Below, piece after piece: positions 48,280 to 56,607 of a stretch of DNA of 64,000 nucleotides. The number at the start of each line of letters is the position of its first letter. Within the stretch, counting starts at the first letter, position 1. The DNA comes from Rhizobiaceae bacterium MnEN-MB40S (lineage in GTDB: Bacteria; Pseudomonadota; Alphaproteobacteria; Rhizobiales; Rhizobiaceae). The notes beneath the pieces were generated by a model, which had not been told where the DNA came from, did no database searches, and worked only from the letters and a program-made list of their open reading frames with translations. The stretch covers positions 62,001 through 126,000 of the forward strand of contig BRLC01000004.1 of the NCBI GenBank assembly GCA_024343425.1, given 5' to 3'. A program made the position numbers and the translations under genes.

Positions 48280-48395
48280 GCGCCGCTGAGGCGACTTATC
48301 AACAGGAATTCGTGGCGGTCTTCAGCCCGCCGGCCAGGGTGTTGGCGGCTCGCTTTTCGCTTAATCCCCTTGAGAAATAACAATCATGGCCAAGT

Positions 48396-48421
48396 TATGC
48401 AAAAACGCATAGCTGATATGC
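48396..48421 (+). promoter_or_regulatory. Candidate LsrB/LysR operator and small-RNA promoter
   Basis: Half-sites TATGC (48396-48400), GCATA (48407-48411) and TATGC (48417-48421) form two overlapping inverted repeats spaced by 6 and 5 bases. A weak -10-like CTATTG follows at 48430-48435, giving a start near 48443. LysR activators typically bind such sites just upstream of a weak promoter. The assignment to LsrB is from adjacency. Confidence 0.6.
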
Positions 48422-48444
48422 GACCCTTCCTATTGATAAATACC

Positions 48445-48587
48445 GCCGGAACCAACATATCGGGGATGGCTAACAAACAGGTGGATTTCCTCCCAGTACC
48501 ACCTTGTTAGCTGTTCCCCTCTGGAGGTTTCGTTTTATAAACCTTCCCGCTTCGGGCCGGAGAGAAATCTCCAGGCCCGTTTTTTTT
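48445..48587 (+). ncRNA. abcR: AbcR-type (alpha-r15) regulatory small RNA
   Basis: The structure can be folded by eye. GGGGA-GCTAACA-AGGTGG (48462-48484) pairs with CCACCT-TGTTAGC-TCCCC (48499-48519), leaving a 14-base loop that contains TTTCCTCCCAGT, an anti-Shine-Dalgarno sequence. A second hairpin uses GGAGGTTT and AAACCTTCC. The third is a strong terminator, CGGGCCGGAGA-GAAA-TCTCC-A-GGCCCG with eight T (48553-48587). Size and the CCTCCCA loop match AbcR RNAs of Rhizobiales, Hfq-dependent repressors of ABC-transporter mRNAs. The 5' end is approximate. It lies between lsrB and aatA; I see no second tandem copy. Confidence 0.82.
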
Positions 48588-48691
48588 AGCTACACTATAG
48601 AAATGACGCCGGATAAGCAGACTGCGATGCTTTGTCCGCGAATGCTGCCGTTAAATCCCTGACTGCATGCCCGCAGCGGATTTGCATATGG

Positions 48692-49912
<1,221 letters not shown>

Positions 49913-50009
49913 TTATCGGGATACAGGTGGAACGGGGTTCATTTCTATTGCGAAAAGCAATCCGAACGCAAGGCGAATACGGTCTCGGCGCCGGCACAAC
50001 TTAAACGCT

Positions 50010-50026
50010 TTTGTGACTGTCACAAA
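50010..50026. promoter_or_regulatory. 17-base perfect palindrome in the aatA upstream gap
   Basis: TTTGTGAC and GTCACAAA are perfect reverse complements around a single T. It lies 116 bases upstream of the aatA start (minus) and 90 bases before the small open frame at 50116 (plus). It resembles the half-sites of several regulator families but fits no one consensus; the TGTGA/TCACA spacing is too short for CRP. Confidence 0.5.
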
Positions 50027-50115
50027 CTTATCGCGAGAAGGCCCTAATTCGGCCCTTTATCCGACCGAATCCACCTCTTTATTTCGCTGTGTCAAGCGAA
50101 TGCGAGGGTGGTTTC

Positions 50116-50244
50116 ATGCAGTCGGACATCGACTATACGGAAAAGCATAGCAGGGAAAAACAGACGCGGATCCGGTTCTATCTTTGCGCCCTCGCGGTGT
50201 TCTCTTGCGTCGCGCTGTTTTTGAACCTCACCGTCATTTACTGA
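50116..50244 (+). CDS. Possible 42-residue membrane peptide
   Basis: A 42-codon open frame with an ATG preceded by GAGGG 7 bases upstream. The product has a charged N-terminal half (MQSDIDYTEKHSREKQTRIR) and one hydrophobic helix (FYLCALAVFSCVALFLNLTVIY), a single-span membrane peptide by eye. It lies directly before the transporter remnant and could be part of decaying sequence. No family is recognised. Confidence 0.4.
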   Translation: MQSDIDYTEKHSREKQTRIRFYLCALAVFSCVALFLNLTVIY

Positions 50245-50272
50245 CCGCCGCTGTGCACCCGCGCCCGTTCGC

Positions 50273-50563
50273 GTATACGCGATCGCCGCCGCGGCGCCGG
50301 AAGTTCTTTACTCCGGCATCTTCGCCAGTGGCCCGGCCTTCTCGCTTCAGGCGGTCGGCCAGCGCTACACAACGCCGGCGCAGGCGGCCATCTGCCTGTC
50401 TGCGGAGGCGTTGTTCGCCGCCTTCTTCGGCGCGTTGCTGCTTTCCGAACGCTTCACGATAGCGGGCTATTGTGGCTGTCTGCTCATTTTTTCGGCAATT
50501 CTGGCGGTCGAAATAGTTACCTTGACACGAAATAAGCTAATGCAAGACCAGGCAGCCGACTAA
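50273..50563 (+). pseudogene. Remnant of an EamA/DMT-family transporter (C-terminal third only)
   Basis: An open frame without a start codon encodes about 95 residues. The stretch APEVLYSGIFASGPAFSLQA, then VGQRYTTPAQAAICLSAEAL, then the helix LIFSAILAVEIVTL, matches the last helices of DMT (EamA) exporters, which are normally about 300 residues. Nothing resembling the first seven helices precedes it; in this frame the sequence upstream is non-membrane. The stop is TAA at 50561-50563. This is a truncated, probably dead gene. Confidence 0.75.
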
Positions 50564-50900
50564 CAATAATTTATTTATTTAGTTAATTATCAATACCTTA
50601 ACCGCAGACAAACACTCAAATCGGGAATCGTCATAAAAGTTTCTCTTGCTAATTTTCACAACCTGCATCACTCTACGCGTCGTTCGGGCAAATCTGCGAA
50701 CACGGGAAAACCTATTGAAAGCCATGCGGACCGGAGACGCATAATATTCCGGGTGATAAGCTAGCCGGTCGTTGGAACCGCCAGGATCACGATAACAGGG
50801 ACCTTTCCTCACCAATTCGAGAACTGCCTGCCTTGCCCGGAAACGGGTAATACAAGATATGTGGGTAACCGACCTGCGGAGCTAAAGAGGACCTGAAAGC
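50564..50900. other. Gap before the cold-shock gene, containing its leader
   Basis: 337 bases without a gene. The first part (50564-50660) is AT-rich; a minus-strand open frame at 50579-50815 has no ribosome site or recognisable protein. The last 120 bases probably form the 5' leader of the cold-shock mRNA, with a GNRA-type hairpin at 50833-50850. Confidence 0.5.
50833..50850 (+). promoter_or_regulatory. Hairpin with GAAA tetraloop in the cold-shock leader
   Basis: TTGCCCG-GAAA-CGGGTAA forms a 7-base stem (one G-U) with a stable GNRA-type tetraloop, about 50 bases before the start codon of the cold-shock gene. Leaders of cold-shock genes are often thermosensitive and structured. Confidence 0.5.
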
Positions 50901-51116
50901 ATGGCCGAGACTGGCACTGTGAAATTTTTTAATACCGACAAGGGCTTCGGCTTTATCAAGCCGGACAATGGCGCGTCGGACATTTTCGTACATATTTCCG
51001 CCCTGAAGGATTCGGGTCTTGAGACCCTGATGGAAAATCAGAAAGTAAGTTTCGACACGGAACCCGACAGACGCGGCAAGGGACCGAAAGCGGTCAACCT
51101 GTCGATCGTCGGCTGA
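50901..51116 (+). CDS. cspA: Cold-shock protein
   Basis: 71-residue OB-fold single-strand nucleic-acid-binding protein of the CspA family. RNP1 is KGFGFI near residue 14 and RNP2 is IFVHIS near residue 28. Such proteins melt RNA secondary structure during cold or growth transitions. A weak ribosome site (AGAGGA) precedes the start. A leader hairpin precedes it and a strong terminator follows, so it is monocistronic. Which of the several rhizobial csp paralogues this is cannot be told. Confidence 0.95.
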   Translation: MAETGTVKFFNTDKGFGFIKPDNGASDIFVHISALKDSGLETLMENQKVSFDTEPDRRGKGPKAVNLSIVG

Positions 51117-51131
51117 TCGGATTGAACTGTT

Positions 51132-51164
51132 AAGCGCCCGGCAATGCCGGGCGCTTTCATTTTC
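51132..51164 (+). terminator. Rho-independent terminator after the cold-shock gene
   Basis: AAGCGCCCGGC and GCCGGGCGCTT form a perfect 11-base stem around AAT, followed by TCATTTTC. It lies 15 bases after the stop. Confidence 0.9.
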
Positions 51165-51403
51165 GGTCTGCATTTCCCACGCAGTTTGCCGGTTGGAAGC
51201 CGCCGCCTGCGCTGGTTAAACGTATATTGCAACGGCGGCCGAACGAACGTTTGCGACTGGATTTTCGACCGGAAGCATCGCTCACCTTTGTAAATTTGTC
51301 GCATGAGGCGCGTCGGATATTCCCTTGGCGGCCCCGATCGAATACTATTATGAGTTGAATACTGTAGGAATTTTTAAAAAATTTTTTGGGAGGAAGAGAT
51401 CGC

Positions 51404-52420
51404 ATGAAAACCGCGCTTCTCAGTTTTTTTGTCGGCTCAATCATCGCCTTGGGCGCTGCGCCGGCGGTTTCAGCCACTTTGGATACGGTCAAGGAAAATG
51501 GACAGCTGGCCTGTGGGGTGAGCCAGGGTAATCCCGGTTTTTCCAACCCGGACAGCAATGGCGTCTGGAGCGGATTCGACGTCGATTACTGCCGCGCCGT
51601 CGCAGCCGCAATCTTCGACGACCCGCAAGCGGTCACATTTCGTCCATTGTCTTCGCCGGAACGGTTCACCGCGCTTCAATCGGGCGAAATCGACGTGTTG
51701 TCGCGCACGACGACCTGGACCATGTCACGCGACACCACGCTGGGCGCGAATTTCGTCGGCGTCATGTATTATGACGGACAGGCCATGATGGTGCGCAAGG
51801 GCCTCGGAATCAAATCGGCGCTCGAACTGTCTGGCGCCTCGGTCTGCAGCGCGACCGGCACCACCACCGAATTGAACGTCGCCGACTTCTTTCGTCTCCA
51901 CGACATGCCCTACGAACTGGTCGCATTCGAAAAGAACGACGAGGTGACCCAAGCCTACGACGCCGACCGGTGCGACGTCTACACCACCGACGCTTCCGGC
52001 CTTGCCGCCAACCGTCAGAAGCTGACTGACCCGCAGGCGCATGTGATCCTGCCGGAAATCATCTCCAAGGAGCCCCTTGGCCCCGTCGTTCGTCAGGGCG
52101 ACGATCAGTGGCTCAACATCGCCAAATGGGTTCTCAACGCCTTGATCAACGCCGAAGAGCTCGGCGTCACCCAGGCGAATGTCGATGAGATGAAATCCTC
52201 CGAAAACCCCGCAATCAGACGGCTCCTCGGTGTGGAAGGCGCATTCGGGGAAGATATCGGACTTACCAACGACTGGGCCTACAATGTCATCAAACATGTC
52301 GGCAACTATGGTGAGATCTTCAATCGAAACGTCGGTCCGGACACGCCGCTTGGCATAGCGCGGGGCATGAACGCTCTGTGGACGAACGGCGGTCTTCTCT
52401 ACGCTCCGCCAATACGATAA
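51404..52420 (+). CDS. Amino-acid ABC transporter substrate-binding protein (AapJ-like), orphan
   Basis: 338 residues from ATG 51404 (MKTALLSFFVG, signal peptide cleaved near PAVSA). It binds polar amino acids in the periplasm. The pattern TLDTVKENGQLACGVSQGNPGFSNPDSNGVWSGFDVDYCRAVAAAIF and WTMSRDTTLG is that of the general L-amino-acid binding protein AapJ/BztA. Permease and ATPase genes (aapQMP) are absent on both sides. The ribosome site GGGAGGAAG is very strong and sits in AT-rich sequence. Its nine bases TGGGAGGAA (51387-51395) are exactly complementary to the AbcR loop. Confidence 0.9.
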   Translation: MKTALLSFFVGSIIALGAAPAVSATLDTVKENGQLACGVSQGNPGFSNPDSNGVWSGFDVDYCRAVAAAIFDDPQAVTFRPLSSPERFTALQSGEIDVLSRTTTWTMSRDTTLGANFVGVMYYDGQAMMVRKGLGIKSALELSGASVCSATGTTTELNVADFFRLHDMPYELVAFEKNDEVTQAYDADRCDVYTTDASGLAANRQKLTDPQAHVILPEIISKEPLGPVVRQGDDQWLNIAKWVLNALINAEELGVTQANVDEMKSSENPAIRRLLGVEGAFGEDIGLTNDWAYNVIKHVGNYGEIFNRNVGPDTPLGIARGMNALWTNGGLLYAPPIR

Positions 52421-52565
52421 CCGCCAACACAGCACAGTTTGCGTAGATTAAAAAATTGTAATATTTCAAAGGCTTCTGTTCAGATACGGTTCATCGCGAG
52501 AAACGTACTTTCCGGGCATGGAAAAGCAGATCGCCGATCTGCCAATGCTCGGAAAGGAGCCGATC

Positions 52566-52841
52566 ATGAAGAAAATTGCAATCACCGCCATCGCCGCCGT
52601 CGTTGCGGTCGCGTCAGTTGCGCCGCTTGGCGCCGCCAATGCGGCCGGAATGCACCCGGGCGCGCCAGGCAAGCCGCCGCATGTTCAGCCGCACCAGCCG
52701 ATCTACAAGCCGCATGCGCCGCGGCCGCCGGCCTATCGCTATCCCGTCGTCGTCAAGAAGAATGACAATGCGGCCGCCATCGGTCTCATCGGGTTCGCGG
52801 CAGGCGCGCTCCTTGGCAACGCCCTGGCGAATTCCAGATAG
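52566..52841 (+). CDS. Small exported hypothetical protein, Pro/His-rich with C-terminal hydrophobic segment
   Basis: 91 residues; start MKKIAITAI at 52566 follows AAAGGAG and opens a signal peptide cleaved near ANAAG. Mature part: Pro/His-rich (PGKPPHVQPHQPIYKPHAPRPPAYRYP), then a glycine-rich hydrophobic helix (AAIGLIGFAAGALLGNALA) that may insert in a membrane. I do not recognise the family, but similar glycine-zipper-like tails are common in envelope proteins. It lies next to a BA14K protein gene of similar style. Confidence 0.65.
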   Translation: MKKIAITAIAAVVAVASVAPLGAANAAGMHPGAPGKPPHVQPHQPIYKPHAPRPPAYRYPVVVKKNDNAAAIGLIGFAAGALLGNALANSR

Positions 52842-53030
52842 CCTCGTCCCGCAGAAATCCGGAGACTGAGACGCGGCAAATACCGGCGCTTCCAGCGAGT
52901 TTTGGGGGCGCCACAGGATAACCGAATTTGTCTGTTCAGATTCCGTTCAGCAACAGGATCTCATAATAGCAGGGAACGGATGCATCGTACGATCCGTTTC
53001 TCGGAATGACGCAATTGCGGGAATGAACAC

Positions 53031-53531
53031 ATGAACTTGCTGAGTAAATCGCTTCTGGCCGTTATGGCCATGTCGGTTTCGGTCATGCTGCCGCTGAGCG
53101 GCGCATACGCCGATGGACCGCCTCCGCCCCCCCACAAGCATTACGGAAAATGGCACAAGGCCCCCTATCCGCGCTGGGGACCGAGATACGGCCCCCGGCC
53201 CTACTGGTACGGTCCGCGCGCCTATTACGGCCCACCCGGCTACTACTATGGGGGCGACGCCGTCGCCCTCGGCGTGCTCGGTCTTGCGACCGGGGCCATC
53301 ATCGGCGGCGCCATCGTGGAAAGCAACCGGCCAGGATCGTACAACAATCCGCTTCCTGCGCCGTCAGCTCCTCCGCCGGCCGGCTACCGCACAAGCGGGC
53401 CCGTCGCGGGCGCCGAACCCTGGAGCGACGAATGGTACCGCTACTGCGCGAACAAGTACCGCTCGTTCGACGCGACAAAAGGCACCTACCGCGGCTATGA
53501 CGGCAGGGATCATTTCTGCGTCGTCAGATAG
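53031..53531 (+). CDS. BA14K-family exported protein
   Basis: 166 residues with a signal peptide (LLSKSLLAVMAMSVSVMLPLSGAYA). A Pro/Tyr/Gly-rich stretch, a glycine-rich hydrophobic segment (ALGVLGLATGAIIGGAIV) and a C-terminal BA14K module with two cysteines (WYRYCANKYRSFDATKGTYRGYDGRDHFC) follow. The family was defined in Brucella as a 14-kDa immunoreactive lectin-like protein and is common in Rhizobiales envelopes. It converges on the MBL gene with a 6-base gap. Role here: envelope protein of unknown detail. Confidence 0.88.
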   Translation: MNLLSKSLLAVMAMSVSVMLPLSGAYADGPPPPPHKHYGKWHKAPYPRWGPRYGPRPYWYGPRAYYGPPGYYYGGDAVALGVLGLATGAIIGGAIVESNRPGSYNNPLPAPSAPPPAGYRTSGPVAGAEPWSDEWYRYCANKYRSFDATKGTYRGYDGRDHFCVVR

Positions 53532-53537
53532 AACGCG

Positions 53538-54191
53538 TCAGGCGGACAGCCCGGTCAGGAAAGGATTGGTGCGGCGTTCCTCGCCAATCCTGCCGCCGGG
53601 GCCATGGCCGCAAATGAAGCCGACGTCGTCGCCCAGCGGAAACACCTTCGTGCGGATCGATTCCAGCAACTGCTGATGGTCGCCGCCGGGAAGATCGGTT
53701 CTGCCGATCGACCCGCGAAAGAGCACATCGCCGACATGGGCGAATTTCGCGGCGCGATTATAATAGATCACATGGCCGGGCGCGTGTCCGGGACAATGAT
53801 AGACCTCGAATGTGTGGCCATCGAAGGCGACGTTCTCGCCCTCCTCCAGCCACTTGTCGGGCGTCACGTTTCTGACGGCGCCGTCCAGGCCGAACATCGC
53901 CGCCTGATCCTCCAGCCCGCTCAGCAGCGGCAGGTCGTCGCGATGCGGACCGATGATATCCACGCCCAGCGCATCCTTCAGGTCCATCGCGCCGCCTGCG
54001 TGATCGATATGCCCGTGGGTCAGCCAGATCGCCGTCACGTCGATGGCGTTCTTCTCGATCACCTCCTTGATCTGGTCGACATCGCCGCCCGGATCGATGA
54101 CGACCCCTTTCTTGCTCTCGGAATCGAACAGGATGGTGCAATTCTGCTGGAACGCGGTGACCGGGATGATCCCCGCCTGAAGCTGACCCAT
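53538..54191 (-). CDS. MBL-fold metallo-hydrolase (glyoxalase II-like)
   Basis: 217-residue metallo-beta-lactamase-fold hydrolase. The metal motif THGHIDH is at residues 58-64 (H59, H61, D63, H64) with further ligands in HCPGHAPGH near residue 133 and DVLFRGSIGRTDL near residue 155. Pattern and length match the YcbL/GloB-like group acting on thioesters or phosphorylated substrates. It is 64 bases downstream of ilvE on the same strand, so they may be co-transcribed. Substrate unknown. Confidence 0.9.
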   Translation of the reverse strand: MGQLQAGIIPVTAFQQNCTILFDSESKKGVVIDPGGDVDQIKEVIEKNAIDVTAIWLTHGHIDHAGGAMDLKDALGVDIIGPHRDDLPLLSGLEDQAAMFGLDGAVRNVTPDKWLEEGENVAFDGHTFEVYHCPGHAPGHVIYYNRAAKFAHVGDVLFRGSIGRTDLPGGDHQQLLESIRTKVFPLGDDVGFICGHGPGGRIGEERRTNPFLTGLSA

Positions 54192-54255
54192 AAAATGTCC
54201 TCCGAAGACCGAGCGCCGTCAGGCGCAACGCCCGGTGCCTGTCATGAACCGCCTG

Positions 54256-55146
54256 CTATTCAGCGGCCTGCTTGATCGGTTGCACAGCGTGCGTGTAGTC
54301 GTTCATCAGGTTTTCGGTGATTTCGCCCACGGTGAATTTGTACGGCCCGATTTCTGAAACCGGCGTGACTTCGGCGGCCGTTCCGGTCAGGAAGCACTGC
54401 TCGAACTCCGCCATTTCTTCCGGCATGATCGTGCGCTCGACAACCTCGTAATTGCGCTTTTTCGCAAGATCGATCACCGTCCGACGGGTAATGCCGTCAA
54501 GAAAACAGTCGGGCGTCGGCGTGTGAATGACGCCGTCCTTGACGAAGAAGATGTTCGCGCCCGTTGCCTCGGCCACACGACCGCGCCAGTCCAGCATCAA
54601 TGCATCCGCATAGCCTTTTGCCTCGGCGGCGTGTTTGGACAGAGTGCAGATCATGTAAAGGCCGGCCGCCTTGGCCTTGCTGGGAGCGGTCGCCGGATCG
54701 GGCCGCCGGTACTGGGCGATATCCAGACGAATGCCCTTGAGCCGCTCTTCCGGCTTGAAATAGGACGGCCACTGCCAGATCGCGATCGCCACGTTGATCT
54801 TGTTGCTCTGCGCCGAAACGCCCATCATCTCGCTGCCGCGCCACGCGACGGGACGGATGTAGGCGTCGTCGAAGCCCTGCATCTTCAAAAGGCTGTTGCA
54901 GGCCTCGTCGATCTCCTCGACGGTAAAGGGAATTTCGAAGCCCAGGATGCGCGCCGATTCGAAAAGACGCTCCGTGTGTTCGCGGAGCTTGAAGATTTCG
55001 CCGCCATAGGCGCGTTCGCCCTCGAAAACGCTGCTTGCATAATGCAGTCCGTGCGTCAGTACATGCACCTTCGCGTCCTTCCAGGGGACGAATTCTCCAT
55101 TGAACCAAATATGTCCATCGAGTTGATCGAAAGGAGCCGATGCCAT
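54256..55146 (-). CDS. ilvE: Branched-chain amino-acid aminotransferase
   Basis: 296-residue class IV PLP enzyme for the last step of leucine, isoleucine and valine synthesis. Landmarks are IWFNGEFVPWKDAKVHVLTHGLHYASSVFEG at the N-terminus, SKHAAEAKGYADALMLDWRG (PLP lysine segment near residues 164-172), EATGANIFFVKDGVI and TPTPDCFLDGITR near residue 200. The start is behind GGAGGAAAA. It is divergent from petP across 206 bases that contain a 10-base inverted repeat. Confidence 0.94.
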   Translation of the reverse strand: MASAPFDQLDGHIWFNGEFVPWKDAKVHVLTHGLHYASSVFEGERAYGGEIFKLREHTERLFESARILGFEIPFTVEEIDEACNSLLKMQGFDDAYIRPVAWRGSEMMGVSAQSNKINVAIAIWQWPSYFKPEERLKGIRLDIAQYRRPDPATAPSKAKAAGLYMICTLSKHAAEAKGYADALMLDWRGRVAEATGANIFFVKDGVIHTPTPDCFLDGITRRTVIDLAKKRNYEVVERTIMPEEMAEFEQCFLTGTAAEVTPVSEIGPYKFTVGEITENLMNDYTHAVQPIKQAAE

Positions 55147-55309
55147 AGCGTTTTCCTCCGGCGCTTGAAGCGAGCCTGGTTGTTTTGATTGCGGGACCTT
55201 CTTGTTTCCGTATAAAACCCGCTAGGGGTTGTCCATCGTTGATTTTTCCGACGATGATCCGGCCACGGCGCCAAATCCTTGACGCCCGGCAACGCTAGCA
55301 ATAGCATGA

Positions 55310-55336
55310 AAATATGTCAACAAGGCTGACATATTT
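55310..55336. promoter_or_regulatory. 10-base inverted repeat in the ilvE-petP gap, candidate PetP operator
   Basis: AAATATGTCA (55310-55319) and TGACATATTT (55327-55336) are perfect reverse complements around 7 bases. The repeat ends 16 bases before the petP start codon and overlaps its likely transcript start, fitting autoregulation by the MarR-type PetP. Confidence 0.55.
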
Positions 55337-55352
55337 GAAGGGAAATGACCAC

Positions 55353-55835
55353 ATGTCGTCCGAACAGGCAAGGAAGACGTCCGAGGAAGAAACAGTAACC
55401 GGACCGATTTCCGACGCCGAGGGCATCGATTTCGACCTCATCGAACAATTGTTCTTCGCCTATCGCGACTTCACGTCCGATCCGGACGCCATACTGGAAA
55501 AGTCGGGGTTCGGGCGGGCGCACCACCGCGTTGTACATTTCGTCAACCGGCAGCCGGGGATGACCGTCGCCGACCTCCTCGACACGCTGCGCATCACCAA
55601 GCAGAGCCTGGCGCGGGTTCTCAAGCAACTGGTGGATTCAGGCTATATCCACCAGGTCGTGGGTCCAAAGGATCGTCGACAACGTCGCCTGTATCCGACC
55701 CTGAAAGGGCGCGAACTGGCGCTGGAGCTGGCGCGGCCACAGTCTCGCCGCATAGCCAGAGCACTTAGTGCGCTTGATCCGCAAGGTCGTGATATGGTCA
55801 GGACATTCCTGCAAAGGATGACCGACACGGATTGA
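55353..55835 (+). CDS. petP: MarR-family regulator, PetP-like
   Basis: 160 residues from ATG 55353. The winged-helix core is RAHHRVVHFVNRQPGMTVADLLDTLRITKQSLARVLKQLVDSGYIHQ followed by GPKDRRQRRLYPTLKG, typical of MarR proteins. Being the first gene before a response regulator, 21 bases away, it matches PetP, whose pairing with PetR was described in Rhodobacter. It probably binds the palindrome at 55310-55336. The ribosome site is weak (AAGGG, 12 bases upstream). Confidence 0.85.
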   Translation: MSSEQARKTSEEETVTGPISDAEGIDFDLIEQLFFAYRDFTSDPDAILEKSGFGRAHHRVVHFVNRQPGMTVADLLDTLRITKQSLARVLKQLVDSGYIHQVVGPKDRRQRRLYPTLKGRELALELARPQSRRIARALSALDPQGRDMVRTFLQRMTDTD

Positions 55836-55856
55836 GCGCAGAAGAAGGACGATCGC

Positions 55857-56555
55857 ATGGCTGCAAAACCCCTCTCCGACGACGCGGCGCATCTTCTTGT
55901 CATCGATGACGACACCCGTATCAGGGACTTGCTCAATCGGTACCTGACCGAGCAAGGCTATCGGATCACGACGGCAAGCGACGCAACCGAAGCGCGCCGA
56001 AAGCTTGCCGGCCTCGAATTCGATCTCCTGATCGTGGATGTGATGATGCCCGGTGAAAACGGCGTGAACCTCACGAAATCCCTGCGCGAAGTGCGCGACG
56101 TCCCGATCCTCATGCTGACGGCCCTCGCCGAAATAGATCATCGCCTTGAAGGCCTGGAAGCCGGGGCCGACGATTACCTGCCCAAGCCGTTCGACCCGCG
56201 CGAACTTGTTCTGCGCATCAACAACATCCTGAGACGCGGTGGTCCGCCGGACATTCAGAAGATCGAGCAGATCGTCTTCGGCCCCTACACGTTCGGCCTC
56301 GCCCGGCGCGAACTCAAGCGCGGCGCCAACGTGATTAGGCTTACCGACCGCGAGCAGGAAATCATGGTTCATTTCGCCGAACGTCCGGGCGAGACCATTC
56401 CCCGCCACGAACTGGTCGGCAACGACGTCGGCATCGGCGAACGGACGATCGACGTGCAGATCAACCGGCTGCGACGCAAGATCGAGGACGATCCGGCCAA
56501 TCCGATGTGGCTGCAAACGGTCAGAGGCATTGGATACCGCCTGAGTGTAGAATAA
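55857..56555 (+). CDS. petR: OmpR-family response regulator, PetR-like
   Basis: 232 residues. Receiver domain with acidic D17-D19 and phospho-acceptor D61 in LLIVDVMMPGENG, then a C-terminal winged helix (LTDREQEIMVHFAERPGETIPRHELV and VQINRLRRKIEDDPANPMWLQTVRGIGYRLS). Such proteins bind DNA as dimers when phosphorylated. It follows petP by 21 bases and is followed by its likely kinase after 52 bases. Confidence 0.93.
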   Translation: MAAKPLSDDAAHLLVIDDDTRIRDLLNRYLTEQGYRITTASDATEARRKLAGLEFDLLIVDVMMPGENGVNLTKSLREVRDVPILMLTALAEIDHRLEGLEAGADDYLPKPFDPRELVLRINNILRRGGPPDIQKIEQIVFGPYTFGLARRELKRGANVIRLTDREQEIMVHFAERPGETIPRHELVGNDVGIGERTIDVQINRLRRKIEDDPANPMWLQTVRGIGYRLSVE

Positions 56556-56607
56556 GGTATAGCCGATTTCGACAGCCGTGGCGGGAGTTCCACGGCAGGG
56601 ACGGCTG

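Noticed and set aside
50010..50026. CRP-type binding site
   Set aside because: TGTGA and TCACA are separated by 3 bases, not the 6 needed for CRP.
50579..50815. A 78-codon minus-strand gene upstream of the cold-shock gene
   Set aside because: It overlaps the probable cold-shock leader, lacks a ribosome site and has no recognisable protein.
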